The notes: generated from the sequence alone by a model not told the origin. A stretch of 53,265 nucleotides of DNA from Steroidobacteraceae bacterium (GCA_017853175.1 JAFMKA010000006.1:1-53265); one strand, 5' to 3'. Shown: positions 1 through 7,378, counted from the first letter of the stretch. A program made the numbers and translations.

Positions 1-186
1 CGCGAGCGTGCGGCCAACCGCATCATGCAGTGGAAGCCTGATCTCTATAAGTGGATCAACACCCACGGGCATAACCATCCGGTCGATTTCGAATACGATC
101 ACGGGCATGCCCATGGCGACATGCCGCACCACCACGGTGACGGGCACGTCGAGCATAAACACAAGAAAAAGCGCCGCAGGCGCTAA
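1..186 (+). CDS. 3' end of an unidentified gene with a histidine-rich, basic tail
   Basis: Frame 1 is open from the window edge to a TAA at 184-186 and encodes the last 61 residues of a protein. The tail is striking: about a dozen His residues mixed with Asp/Gly/Glu, then a run of Lys and Arg ending in RRRR. His/Asp-rich tails of this kind often bind metal ions such as nickel, zinc or cobalt, but the family cannot be told from this fragment. It converges on flgN and nothing ties it to flagella. A GC-rich hairpin follows it. Confidence 0.6.
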   Translation, partial: RERAANRIMQWKPDLYKWINTHGHNHPVDFEYDHGHAHGDMPHHHGDGHVEHKHKKKRRRR

Positions 187-207
187 AGTCTCAGGGAGAG
201 ACCATGC

Positions 208-229
208 AGGGGCCGCGCAAGCGGCCCTT
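208..229 (+). terminator. Possible weak terminator hairpin after the His-rich gene
   Basis: GGGCCGC at 210-216 pairs with GCGGCCC at 221-227 around a GCAA tetraloop. Only two T residues follow, so Rho-independent termination would be weak. It lies between the stop of the first gene and the convergent end of flgN. Confidence 0.35.
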
Positions 230-278
230 CGCATTCAGAGGATCTGCGAGCCCGATAGGCGACGGCTCGTGCGACGGT

Positions 279-770
279 TTACGCCTCGGTTGCGAGAACC
301 CGGCCGCGCGTGCCGAAGCCTTGATGGGCTTGTCGCCCGTAGACCATTTTTTCGCTGCGCTTGCCGGTCAACACTTCGAGCATGCCCTGGATACGGCGCA
401 TGCGCGAGGCGACGAGTGCTCCGTTGTGATCATTGAGGTCGCGGCACCGACGGGCGAGGTCGGCGCATTCCGCCCAACGACTCGGCAGTGCACGCTCGGG
501 ATCGCAGGCTTTGATCAGGCTTGCGAGCCTGGCATTGTCGATTGAGAACCCATGCAGTCGTAGCAGGCCCTGCCGCTCGCTTTGAAGACGAAGGAGCGCC
601 AACATGCAGTCTTGGCGGGCACGGCACGCCGCCTCGAGGCGCTCAGGAGAGTCATCGCGCAGCAAAATCGACTTCTCTGTCTCGAGCAGGGACTCGAGTT
701 GGGTCAATAGCCGTTGCTCGTCCTCCAAGAGACGAGTCAGGATGTGTTTGATCTCTTCGCGAGTAGACAT
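279..770 (-). CDS. flgN: FlgN-family flagellar export chaperone
   Basis: A 163-residue, largely helical protein rich in Leu, Glu and Arg, matching FlgN in size and pattern. FlgN is the cytosolic chaperone that holds the hook-filament junction proteins FlgK and FlgL and delivers them to the flagellar export gate. Sequence identity in this family is low. The call rests on a Leu/Glu/Gln-rich N-terminal helix, a middle stretch with regularly spaced Arg/Leu, and above all position: it follows flgM by 10 bp in the usual flgA-flgM-flgN order. The start is the ATG at 768-770. The C-terminus is basic and low in structure. Confidence 0.85.
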   Translation of the reverse strand: MSTREEIKHILTRLLEDEQRLLTQLESLLETEKSILLRDDSPERLEAACRARQDCMLALLRLQSERQGLLRLHGFSIDNARLASLIKACDPERALPSRWAECADLARRCRDLNDHNGALVASRMRRIQGMLEVLTGKRSEKMVYGRQAHQGFGTRGRVLATEA

Positions 771-780
771 TCCGCGTTCG

Positions 781-1098
781 TCAGACTCTACCCGACGCCT
801 TGCCGATCTCCCAATCGAGCTTCATCAGCTGATCGGCGATTTTTTTGGAGTCGATCTGATACTCGCCACGCTCTAGAGCGAGGCGAATCGCTTCGACTTT
901 GGCTTCGTTGATTCCGGAGGAGGTGGCAACCCGCGACTCCAGGTCGGCCATCCGACGTGCCGAGGCTGAGACCTCGACGTTCGGCCGTCCGGACGATTGG
1001 TCCTCGTTCTGACCTTCGACCGGCTTCCCACGGGTGCCGGCGGAGGGGACAACGCCCACGGAGGGGCGGGGATCTAATCCACTGATTTTCATGGTCAT
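781..1098 (-). CDS. flgM: Anti-sigma-28 factor FlgM
   Basis: A 105-residue protein with the FlgM layout: a disordered, Gly/Pro/Ser-rich N-terminal half, then a C-terminal half (about residues 50-100) with the sigma-28-binding helices, including a segment like VEAIRLALERGEYQIDSKKI. FlgM holds FliA (sigma-28) inactive until the hook is built and FlgM is exported. Two in-frame ATGs lie six bases apart (1096-1098 and 1090-1092); either could be used. It has its own sigma-28 promoter just upstream, so it is probably under FliA autocontrol, and it is followed closely by flgN. Confidence 0.93.
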   Translation of the reverse strand: MTMKISGLDPRPSVGVVPSAGTRGKPVEGQNEDQSSGRPNVEVSASARRMADLESRVATSSGINEAKVEAIRLALERGEYQIDSKKIADQLMKLDWEIGKASGRV

Positions 1099-1128
1099 GG
1101 CATCACTCTCACGTTCTGCTCATTTCAT

Positions 1129-1155
1129 TTAACGGCAGGGTCATCAAAAACTTTA
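1129..1155 (-). promoter_or_regulatory. Sigma-28 (FliA) promoter of flgM-flgN
   Basis: Read on the minus strand the site is TAAAGTTT, 11 bases, GCCGTTAA. This is the gammaproteobacterial FliA consensus (TAAAGTTT-N11-GCCGATAA) with one mismatch. It sits about 30 bp upstream of the flgM ATG, in the gap between flgA and flgM. It would let flgM and flgN be switched on late by the sigma factor that FlgM inhibits. Confidence 0.88.
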
Positions 1156-1201
1156 GGGCGAAAATCAAAAAGTGTGACGCCCGTACCGTTTCGGAAGATC
1201 C

Positions 1202-1915
1202 TTACCGGTCTACTCTCACTACACCTGGGGTATCGGCTCGCGCCTGAATCACCTTGAGAGAGCTCGAGTGCCTAATGCGAACTGTTTCCCCAATGCGGGC
1301 ATCAGCGAGGGCGACTCCGCTCGATCGAATTTCGATACCGGGGGCGGCCGCCACGACCACCACGACCTCTCCACGCTTGATGGCAGGCGGTCGATCAATG
1401 GCATCCATGGGAACCACCACGTCTGCGGGGATGGTCCGCCTAACCAGAAAACCGACCACGGCCTCCGGCGCGGTGGCGCAACAGCGAGACGTCCCTGGAA
1501 ATTTTCGAGTTTCGATGCGGATGTCCGCGGGTCCGATCGGACTTCCCATCGGAAGCGCGTGATTGGCGACGACCACTGCAGTCTCGGTCGAGACCGTGAC
1601 GGGTACATTGACAGACCATTGAACTGTGCCCGCGGTACACGCGACCCGTAGGTTCACGCGGGGCCCGATCGTGACGTTCGGCGGCAAGCTCGTCTGTAGC
1701 GGCGTATCGCAGGCGGCCAATTGAAGGCGTGGGTCAAGCGGGCTCACTTCGGCCGTTGATCCCGGTGCCTGACGTTCCACCTCTTCTATAGCAGCCCGTT
1801 CGAGTGCCCTCAGATCTTGAATTCTTAGAGTTGACGAATGCGCCATAGAGCCGCCTACGGCGCTGACTGCGGTAGCGAGTGCAGCAAAGAATAACGACGG
1901 GGTTTCACGCGTCAT
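1202..1915 (-). CDS. flgA: FlgA, periplasmic chaperone for P-ring assembly
   Basis: A 237-residue protein with a signal peptide (hydrophobic stretch at about residues 8-25, with possible cleavage after SMA). The middle and C-terminal parts match the SAF-type domain of FlgA: a segment beginning AVVVANHALPMGSPIGPADI, then alternating beta-strand sequence around VGFLVRRTIPADVVV. FlgA helps FlgI subunits form the P ring around the flagellar rod in the periplasm. The start is the ATG at 1913-1915, with a Shine-Dalgarno (minus strand AAAAGGA) just upstream and a sigma-54 promoter before that. FlgI itself is not in the window. Confidence 0.92.
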   Translation of the reverse strand: MTRETPSLFFAALATAVSAVGGSMAHSSTLRIQDLRALERAAIEEVERQAPGSTAEVSPLDPRLQLAACDTPLQTSLPPNVTIGPRVNLRVACTAGTVQWSVNVPVTVSTETAVVVANHALPMGSPIGPADIRIETRKFPGTSRCCATAPEAVVGFLVRRTIPADVVVPMDAIDRPPAIKRGEVVVVVAAAPGIEIRSSGVALADARIGETVRIRHSSSLKVIQARADTPGVVRVDR

Positions 1916-1949
1916 AAAGCCGTCCTTTTAGAAGGTCCGGTTAGAGCGT

Positions 1950-1965
1950 TGCAACACCCATGCCA
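1950..1965 (-). promoter_or_regulatory. Sigma-54 promoter of flgA
   Basis: On the minus strand the site is TGGCATG-GGTG-TTGCA, with the invariant GG and GC elements 10 bases apart as RpoN requires. The consensus is TGGCAC(G)-N4-TTGC(A/T), so there is one mismatch in the -24 part. The predicted start is near 1939, leaving a short leader to the flgA ATG. It lies back to back with the flgB sigma-54 site, 14 bp apart. Confidence 0.8.
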
Positions 1966-1979
1966 TGGTGGATCTAAGT

Positions 1980-1995
1980 TGGCACGGCGGTTGCA
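1980..1995 (+). promoter_or_regulatory. Sigma-54 promoter of flgBCD
   Basis: The site reads TGGCACG-GCGG-TTGCA, a perfect match to the RpoN -24/-12 consensus with correct GG-GC spacing. Transcription should start near 2005-2006, about 28 bp before the flgB ATG. In Pseudomonas and Vibrio the flgB operon is an RpoN-dependent middle class activated by FleR/FlrC, and the same logic is likely here. Confidence 0.9.
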
Positions 1996-2033
1996 ACGAT
2001 CGGTCGAGAGCCAATTTTTTGGCGGAGGACCGA

Positions 2034-2459
2034 ATGCTCGATCTCGACAAACATTTCGCAGTACACGCGGCAGCGCTGCGTTTGAGCGCGCAACGTTCGG
2101 AAGTGATCGCCCGGAATTTGGCGAACGCGGATACCCCTAATTATAAGGCTGCAGATTTCGACTTTCGTAAGGCGCTAGACAATGCGCTCGGCTCGGGTGG
2201 GCTTGGGATGTCCGACGCCGGCGCGTTACGCACGACGCAGCGACTCCACATCGGGGGCGCCTCGGGGTCAGACCCACTCAGCGGTATCCCGTTGACCACG
2301 GTGAACCGAATCCCACTGGCTCCGGCCCTCGACGGTAATACGGTCGATGTCTCGTTGGAGCAAGCCGAGTTCGCAAAGAACTCGATTCGCTATCAGGCCT
2401 CGCTCAATTTTCTTAATTCTCAGATGCGCGGTCTGATGACCGCGATTACGGGGCAATAA
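2034..2459 (+). CDS. flgB: Flagellar proximal rod protein FlgB
   Basis: A 141-residue FlgB. It shows the conserved flagellar rod N-terminal motif ARNLANADTPNYKA at about residues 25-38 and the C-terminal helix QAEFAKNSIRYQASLNFLNSQ, which packs with the N-terminal helix in rod subunits. The ATG at 2034 is chosen because it follows GGCGGAGGA by 4 bp and the family begins at this point; a longer frame from 1965 would run through the sigma-54 promoter. First gene of flgBCD, 3 bp before flgC. Confidence 0.96.
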   Translation: MLDLDKHFAVHAAALRLSAQRSEVIARNLANADTPNYKAADFDFRKALDNALGSGGLGMSDAGALRTTQRLHIGGASGSDPLSGIPLTTVNRIPLAPALDGNTVDVSLEQAEFAKNSIRYQASLNFLNSQMRGLMTAITGQ

Positions 2460-2462
2460 GCC

Positions 2463-2879
2463 ATGTCTAGTTTCCGAATATTTGACATCGCAGGCTCTGG
2501 CGTAGCCGCTCAGAACGTGCGTCTCAACACCGTGGCCAGCAACCTCGCGAACTCGAGCAGTGTCAGCAGCACACCCGAGGGCACCTACAAGGCACGTTTT
2601 CCAGTGTTCGAAGCGGTGCGCGGTGAAATCAACGGTCAGGAGACCGGCGCTGCCGTCGTCGTCAAAGAAGTGATCGAGTCGGGTCGTGCGCCGAATTCTC
2701 GATACGAGCCCTCGAATCCGCTCGCCGACGCGAACGGATTCGTCTACACGCCAGACATCAGCACTGTGGAGCAAATCACCGACATGGTTTCGGCGTCGCG
2801 CTCCTATCAAAACAACATCGAGGTCATGCGGACTGCGCGTGACTTGATGATGGCGACGTTACGACTCGGACAAGGCTGA
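2463..2879 (+). CDS. flgC: Flagellar proximal rod protein FlgC
   Basis: A 138-residue FlgC, normal length. The N-terminal flagellar rod motif (RLNTVASNLANSSSVSST) and the C-terminal motif (MVSASRSYQNNIEVMRTARDLMMATLRLGQ) are both intact. FlgC forms part of the proximal rod in the periplasm together with FlgB and FlgF. Immediately follows flgB and precedes flgD by 14 bp, consistent with one transcript from the sigma-54 promoter. Confidence 0.97.
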   Translation: MSSFRIFDIAGSGVAAQNVRLNTVASNLANSSSVSSTPEGTYKARFPVFEAVRGEINGQETGAAVVVKEVIESGRAPNSRYEPSNPLADANGFVYTPDISTVEQITDMVSASRSYQNNIEVMRTARDLMMATLRLGQG

Positions 2880-2893
2880 TTCGGAGAGCGCCG

Positions 2894-3556
2894 ATGACTA
2901 CCCTCGAATCCTTAGGTTCCAGTCCCGCAGCGTCCGTCAGTCCGCAGCGCCGCAATCAGTTGCAGGAGCTCGGTTCGGATCAGTTCATCATGCTGATGGT
3001 GGCGCAAATGAAAAACCAGGATCCGTTGAAGCCAGCGGACCCGGCGGAGTTTCTCGGACAGCTCGCGCAGTTCAGCACGGTATCCGGTGTACGCGCGATG
3101 CAGGATTCGATGGGCGACATGGTTACCGCCATGCGCTCGTCGCAGATGCTGTCGGGAACCGGCATGGTGGGTCGCGAAGTCTTGGGCGCCGCGAGCATCG
3201 CAACCTACGACGGCATCACAGCAATCAACGCAGCAGCCGATCTGCCACTCGGAATCTCCGGGGCCATGGCGGTCGTCAAAGATTCCTCAGGTGCGATCGT
3301 TCGACAGATTCCGCTGTCTGCACGCAACGGACTCAACGGATTTTCATGGGATGGTCGCGATGATGCGGGGGTTTCTGCGCCGCCGGGGCGATACAGCATT
3401 GAAGTTTCTGCGCAGTCCGCCGGGCGTTCGGAGACTGTCCCGACCTTGCTCTATGGGCGGGTTGATAGCGTGACCCTCGATACCGCGAACGGCGGATTGA
3501 TTCTTAACACCTCGCACGGAGCCCTGCCGCTCACCGCGGTTCGACGGGTTCTCTGA
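2894..3556 (+). CDS. flgD: Flagellar hook assembly scaffold FlgD
   Basis: A 220-residue, apparently full-length hook-cap protein. The N-terminal segment DQFIMLMVAQMKNQDPLKP and the following EFLGQLAQFSTVSGV are the FlgD signature. The C-terminal half carries the FlgD Ig-like/tudor region (FSWDGRDDAGVSAPPGRYSIEV). FlgD caps the growing hook so that FlgE can polymerise. The next gene should be flgE, but only its ribosome-binding site and start codon appear to remain before motD sequence begins. Confidence 0.96.
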   Translation: MTTLESLGSSPAASVSPQRRNQLQELGSDQFIMLMVAQMKNQDPLKPADPAEFLGQLAQFSTVSGVRAMQDSMGDMVTAMRSSQMLSGTGMVGREVLGAASIATYDGITAINAAADLPLGISGAMAVVKDSSGAIVRQIPLSARNGLNGFSWDGRDDAGVSAPPGRYSIEVSAQSAGRSETVPTLLYGRVDSVTLDTANGGLILNTSHGALPLTAVRRVL

Positions 3557-4345
3557 TTCGCACGATCGACCTGGAGAAATACTCATGTTCTGCTTTTGGC
3601 ATTCTTTGTTGTGATGTACTCGATTTCCTCTTTGAACGAGGGCAAATATCGGGTCATGGCCGACTCGATGGCGGCGGCGTTTCGCGGCGAGCCGATGCGC
3701 CAGATGCCCATTGCACCAAAGACCGAGGAGGGCATTCCGAGTGCCGATCTCATTGCGATGCAAAATCCGCCGGTCGCAGGTGAGAATGCAACGCCGCCGT
3801 CGCTTCTTAAGCAAAATCCTGCTGCGCTCGCCGAGATCGGCGACGACATCGCGCGGGCGATGGCGCCTCTCGTTTTAAAAGACGAAGTCATCATTCGAAA
3901 GCATCAAAACTGGCTCGAAGTCGAGATCAAGAACGACGTCCTGTTTCCGAGTGGTTCCGCGACGCTCACGCCCTCGGCAACCGAAATTGTGAAGCGTCTC
4001 TCGTCCGTCTTGACGGGGCTCCCGAATCCAATATTTGTCGAGGGTCATACCGATAACGTTCCGATCGCCAGCACCATCTTTCCGAGTAACTGGGAGTTGT
4101 CGGCGGCCCGAGCGTCAGCTGTCATTCGTCTGCTTGCTGAGGGTGGGGTGTCGCCAACTCAAATGACGGCCTTGGGGCTCGGTGAGTACCGACCGACGCA
4201 ATCTAATGATTCGACAGCGGGGCGTGCCGCCAATCGGCGTGTGCTTCTTGCTATCCTTCAGCCCGAGCGTGCGGGTCAAAGTTTGTATTCTCAGTCGCGT
4301 GACACGCCGCTGGAGATTCCCAAGGCTCCGCCTCCGACGCGCTGA
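3557..4345 (+). pseudogene. motD: N-terminally truncated flagellar motor protein MotD/MotB
   Basis: The frame gives about 250 residues of a MotB-type stator protein. It begins in the transmembrane helix (AFFVVMYSISS), continues with the plug/linker (LNEGKYRVMADSM) and ends in a complete OmpA-like peptidoglycan-binding domain (FVEGHTDNVPI, NWELSAARASAVIRLL, NRRVLLAI). The cytoplasmic N-terminus and first half of the helix are missing, including the proton-carrying Asp that normally lies four residues before this point; the matching codon here is AAT. A TTG at 3596 or ATG at 3614 could start translation, but the product could not conduct protons. The motC/motA partner is absent. Confidence 0.85.
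3571..3614 (+). other. Junction of a flgE-like start signal with the interior of motD
   Basis: GGAG at 3573-3576 followed by an ATG at 3585 looks like a normal translation start for the gene after flgD, where flgE is expected. The ATG frame ends after nine codons at TGA 3612-3614. From about 3590 a different frame encodes LLLAFFVVMYSISS, the second half of the MotB/MotD membrane helix. The motD homology therefore begins within a few bases of the start codon. Either a deletion removed everything from flgE to the first part of motD, or two contigs were misjoined here. Confidence 0.7.
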
Positions 4346-4381
4346 TTATTTTTTGGTTTCGTTATTTATAAGGGGACCACG

Positions 4382-5230
4382 ATGGGTCTCGACTCAAGGC
4401 AGTTCCTTTCAAAGTTGCAAGGCGATCTCGCCGCCGGCTCGATCGAAATCGCGGGGTTCCCGGATACCTGCGTTCGCTTACTCGTCGAGTTAAAAGACGA
4501 CTTTGTCTCCACCCAGACACTCGAGCGGCTCGTCCGATCCGATCCCGCGTTGAGCCAACGCGTCATCTCGATGGCGAATTCGGCGGCGTATCAGTCCTCG
4601 ACGGGGCCGACGACGACCCTCTCGGGTGCCATTGCCCGAATCGGCCTTGCTGCTCTGCGAACCGTCGTGCTGGCCTACGCGTTTGCCAGTCTACGTGACA
4701 TGAAGCTCTACAAGCCGGTGCAGGGGCGAATGGGGGACATCTGGGCCCGATGCGTGGCGCTTGCGACGTTCGCTCGAGCACTATCGCTTCAGGTCGAGGG
4801 GCGAAGAGTTGATCGTGATGCCATGATTCTCGGGGGTATGCTCTCTGGGGTTGGCAAGATTTATTTGCTTGCAGAGATGGCGGCCCACGAAGAGGTGCTC
4901 AACGACTTTGCAGCCGTCGAGCATCTGCTGCAGACTTGGCACGTGAAATTGACTCGTACCATGCTCAAAGGCTGGGAGTTCCCCGACTCGGTTGTGCGGG
5001 CGGCCACCAATTACGAAAGCGCCCGTGACCCATCGTCTGATGATCCGGTCACTGATCTGCTTTATGTGGCCGGTATTTTCGTGGACGCTAAGGGCGATGC
5101 CTCGAGCGTGGCGTCGAGGCTGCCGCTTGTCGCGCCGGCCATGCGGCTCGGACTTGCGACAGTGAACCCCGAGGCGGTTCTGGGTGCGGCGGCGCAAGAA
5201 GCGGCCTCGTTTGGCGGAGCCTTGGCGTGA
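4382..5230 (+). CDS. HDOD domain protein
   Basis: A 282-residue protein dominated by an HDOD domain (about residues 15-200): the LVRSDPALSQRVISMANSAAY region and the ITRIGLAALRTVVLAYA-like segment (here IARIGLAALRTVVLAYA) are typical. HDOD proteins resemble HD phosphohydrolases but lack the metal-binding His-Asp set, and usually act as signalling adaptors, often in motility and stress pathways. The ATG at 4382 follows AAGGGGA. Its last 4 bp overlap the GTG start of the next gene, so the two are probably translationally coupled. Confidence 0.85.
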   Translation: MGLDSRQFLSKLQGDLAAGSIEIAGFPDTCVRLLVELKDDFVSTQTLERLVRSDPALSQRVISMANSAAYQSSTGPTTTLSGAIARIGLAALRTVVLAYAFASLRDMKLYKPVQGRMGDIWARCVALATFARALSLQVEGRRVDRDAMILGGMLSGVGKIYLLAEMAAHEEVLNDFAAVEHLLQTWHVKLTRTMLKGWEFPDSVVRAATNYESARDPSSDDPVTDLLYVAGIFVDAKGDASSVASRLPLVAPAMRLGLATVNPEAVLGAAAQEAASFGGALA

Positions 5231-6219
5231 CGCTGACTTGGCGCGCGTGGATGGCCGCGGCACTTCTTTTATTCTCGTCGTCCACCGGTGCCGTGGAGTT
5301 CGAGCTTCGCGAGGACGGCGGCGATATCTTCGGTAAGGTCGAGCGTGTCCGCACGCGTTATGAAGACACCTTGATCGAAATTGCGCGTCGATACAGCCTA
5401 GGTTATGAGGAGCTGGTGCGCGTCAATAAAGGGATCGACCCTTGGTTACCCGGAGAGGGCACTCAAATTGTGATTCCGGGGCAACGATTGCTACCTCCGG
5501 CAGAGCGCGAGGGTATCGTCGTTAATCTTCCCGAACACCGAATGTACTTTTTCCCAAAGCCGAAGAAGGGCGAACCCGCCAAGGTGATGACTTTTCCGGT
5601 CAGCGTCGGAAAGATGGACTGGCAAACACCGATCGGCATGACCAAGGTTGTCTCGAAGCAGAAGGACCCGCCGTGGTATCCACCGGAGTCCGTTCGAAAA
5701 GAGCATGAGGCCCGAGGCGATCCTTTACCGCTCGTGGTTCCTCCCGGGCCGACTAATCCGCTCGGCGCTCATGCGCTTAGGCTCAACATTCCAGGTGGGG
5801 CATATCTCATCCACGGCACAAATAACCCCGATGCCGTGGGGATGGCCGTGACCCACGGTTGTCTTCGGATGTACCCGGAAGATGTGGCGGTGTTATTCGA
5901 CGCCGTCAAAGTCGGAACTCGCGTGAGTTTGATCAATGAGCCGCTGAAGATGACTCGGGTTGACGGCGAAGTGTGGATCGAGGTCCATCCGCCCGTCGAC
6001 GCAGAGGGCCAATCGGTTGCCGTCAAACTCGAAGATTTTGAGAAGAGACTTGATGCCTTGCTCGGGGTTTCTGAAGTTGCGATCAATTGGGATATCGCGA
6101 TTCAGGCTCTGCGAGAGGCGAGCGGGATCCCGGTCATGATTGGGCTCGAGCTCGGTCCCGAGCCGGATCCCCCGCAGAGCGAGTCGGCGGGCCAAGCACC
6201 CTCGGTCGTCGCACGCTAA
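5227..6219 (+). CDS. LysM / L,D-transpeptidase (YkuD) family protein
   Basis: A 330-residue exported protein. Residues about 5-22 form a signal peptide. A LysM domain at about 40-90 (TLIEIARRYSLGYEELVRVN, then QIVIPG) binds peptidoglycan. A YkuD L,D-transpeptidase domain follows (about 95-240), with HGTN and the active-site motif THGCLRM, in which Cys212 is the predicted nucleophile. Such enzymes make 3-3 peptide cross-links or attach Braun lipoprotein to the wall (ErfK/YbiS/YnhG type). The start is GTG, overlapping the HDOD stop. A tail of about 90 residues after the domain is Pro/Glu-rich. Confidence 0.9.
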   Translation: MTLTWRAWMAAALLLFSSSTGAVEFELREDGGDIFGKVERVRTRYEDTLIEIARRYSLGYEELVRVNKGIDPWLPGEGTQIVIPGQRLLPPAEREGIVVNLPEHRMYFFPKPKKGEPAKVMTFPVSVGKMDWQTPIGMTKVVSKQKDPPWYPPESVRKEHEARGDPLPLVVPPGPTNPLGAHALRLNIPGGAYLIHGTNNPDAVGMAVTHGCLRMYPEDVAVLFDAVKVGTRVSLINEPLKMTRVDGEVWIEVHPPVDAEGQSVAVKLEDFEKRLDALLGVSEVAINWDIAIQALREASGIPVMIGLELGPEPDPPQSESAGQAPSVVAR

Positions 6220-6240
6220 CAATAAAAAAGGCTAGTTCTA

Positions 6241-7050
6241 ATGTTTAAAGCGAGTGGTCTAATCACGCTGACCTCCGACTTCGGGCTCCGCGATCCGTTC
6301 GTCGGCGTCATGAAAGGTCGGATTCTCGCTGCCGCGCCGACGGTTCGCATCGTCGATCTGACTCATGACATCGTGGCGCACTGGCCCGCCGAGGCGGGGT
6401 TTTGGTTGCGTCGATGCTTCCAGTATTTTCCAGAAGGAACCGTTCATGTCGCCGTCGTTGATCCGGGCGTCGGCACGGCGCGCGATATCGCAATGGTCCT
6501 GCTCAACGGCCATGTCTTTCTCGCACCGGATAACGGGCTACTCGGCGAGGTGATCAGCGGTCGTGATGACGCTCATTTGTGGCATCTCGATATGGGTCGT
6601 CTCGAGGGTCTCGGAGTCGATCGCCCGAGTGCCACCTTCCATGGACGCGATATCTTTGCACCGATCGCCGCCGCGCTGGCGGTTGATCGAGTCAAGCCGG
6701 AGGGTATCGGCCGTGCCGTCAACGCGCTTATCCCAGGATGGGTCGACGAGGCGACGGCCAGTGAGCAGCGTGTGTCCGGCGTCGTGATCACGATTGATCA
6801 CTTCGGTAATCTGATTACGAACATCGATCGACGCTTGTGCGAGCGATTGATCGATCCGGTTGTTCATGCCGGAAAGCTGTCGTTGTCGCTCCGTCGAACC
6901 TATGGGGACGCTCGTCCCGGCGATCCGATCGCTCTATTTAATTCGTTCGGCGTCGTCGAAATTGCGGTCGCGGAGGGTAGGGCAGTCGATGTGCTCGGCC
7001 TTTCGCGGGGCGCTCCCGTGTCCGTCCGGGACGGCGTCCGCCGCAGTTGA
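6241..7050 (+). CDS. SAM hydroxide adenosyltransferase (DUF62 family)
   Basis: A 269-residue member of the DUF62 family, which splits S-adenosylmethionine into adenosine and methionine using hydroxide and is related to the fluorinase and chlorinase. Conserved stretches are ITLTSDFGLRDPFVGVMKG at the N-terminus (SAM/ribose site), VHVAVVDPGVGT, the FLAPDNGLLG segment, and a C-terminal beta-barrel domain with ITIDHFGNLITNI. The halide-pocket insertion typical of fluorinases is not evident. It stands 21 bp after the transpeptidase gene. The physiological role of the family in bacteria is not settled. Confidence 0.9.
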   Translation: MFKASGLITLTSDFGLRDPFVGVMKGRILAAAPTVRIVDLTHDIVAHWPAEAGFWLRRCFQYFPEGTVHVAVVDPGVGTARDIAMVLLNGHVFLAPDNGLLGEVISGRDDAHLWHLDMGRLEGLGVDRPSATFHGRDIFAPIAAALAVDRVKPEGIGRAVNALIPGWVDEATASEQRVSGVVITIDHFGNLITNIDRRLCERLIDPVVHAGKLSLSLRRTYGDARPGDPIALFNSFGVVEIAVAEGRAVDVLGLSRGAPVSVRDGVRRS

Positions 7051-7052
7051 AC

Positions 7053-7080
7053 TTGCGCCTTGCCGCGTTTTCGTTATAGT
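7053..7080 (+). promoter_or_regulatory. Possible sigma-70 promoter for the small acidic protein and lysAC
   Basis: TTGCGC, 16 bases, TATAGT in the gap after the SAM hydrolase gene. The -10 is good and the -35 moderate. A short hairpin (CCCCGG at 7082-7087 with CCGGGG at 7096-7101) lies just downstream and may be in the leader of the lysAC transcript. No T-tract follows, so it is not read as a terminator. Confidence 0.4.
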
Positions 7081-7135
7081 TCCCCGGTCTATTTCCCGGG
7101 GCTATGCGTAACCCCTTGATTTTTAAAGGTTTAAG

Positions 7136-7363
7136 ATGTCGGAACGAGATTCTGAAGGCTTCGATCTCGACGAGGAGATGCTCGGCGAGGCGGCCAGCAA
7201 TGAAGAAGATCAAGATTACGATCGCTTCCTTGATCGTGTAGACCGCCGAGCGCGTCCTACTCCCGGGAAGCGTGGTAAGGCGGCGTGGAGCAAGCTCGAA
7301 GAAGTGCTTGCCGATAAAAAACTCGAAAAAGATCTCCGAGAATTCTACGACGACGAACTTTGA
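7136..7363 (+). CDS. Small acidic PA3496-like protein
   Basis: A 75-residue, strongly acidic protein. The N-terminal half is Asp/Glu-rich, then comes a basic patch (RRARPTPGKRGK), then a helix ending in LEEVLADKKLEKDLREF. The arrangement resembles the PA3496 family of small putative envelope-integrity proteins, in which an arginine/glycine patch precedes a charged C-terminal helix. The match is by pattern only. The ATG follows an AAAGG, and lysAC begins 15 bp after its stop, so the two are likely co-transcribed. Confidence 0.6.
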   Translation: MSERDSEGFDLDEEMLGEAASNEEDQDYDRFLDRVDRRARPTPGKRGKAAWSKLEEVLADKKLEKDLREFYDDEL

Positions 7364-7378
7364 TATCGGAGGGGCAGC

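Noticed and set aside
3585-3614. Nine-codon frame after the flgE-like ATG
   Set aside because: It is the remnant of a start signal joined out of frame to motD, not a plausible gene.
7082-7101. CCCCGG/CCGGGG hairpin as a terminator after the SAM hydrolase gene
   Set aside because: The stem is only six pairs and no T-tract follows; it lies downstream of a possible promoter.
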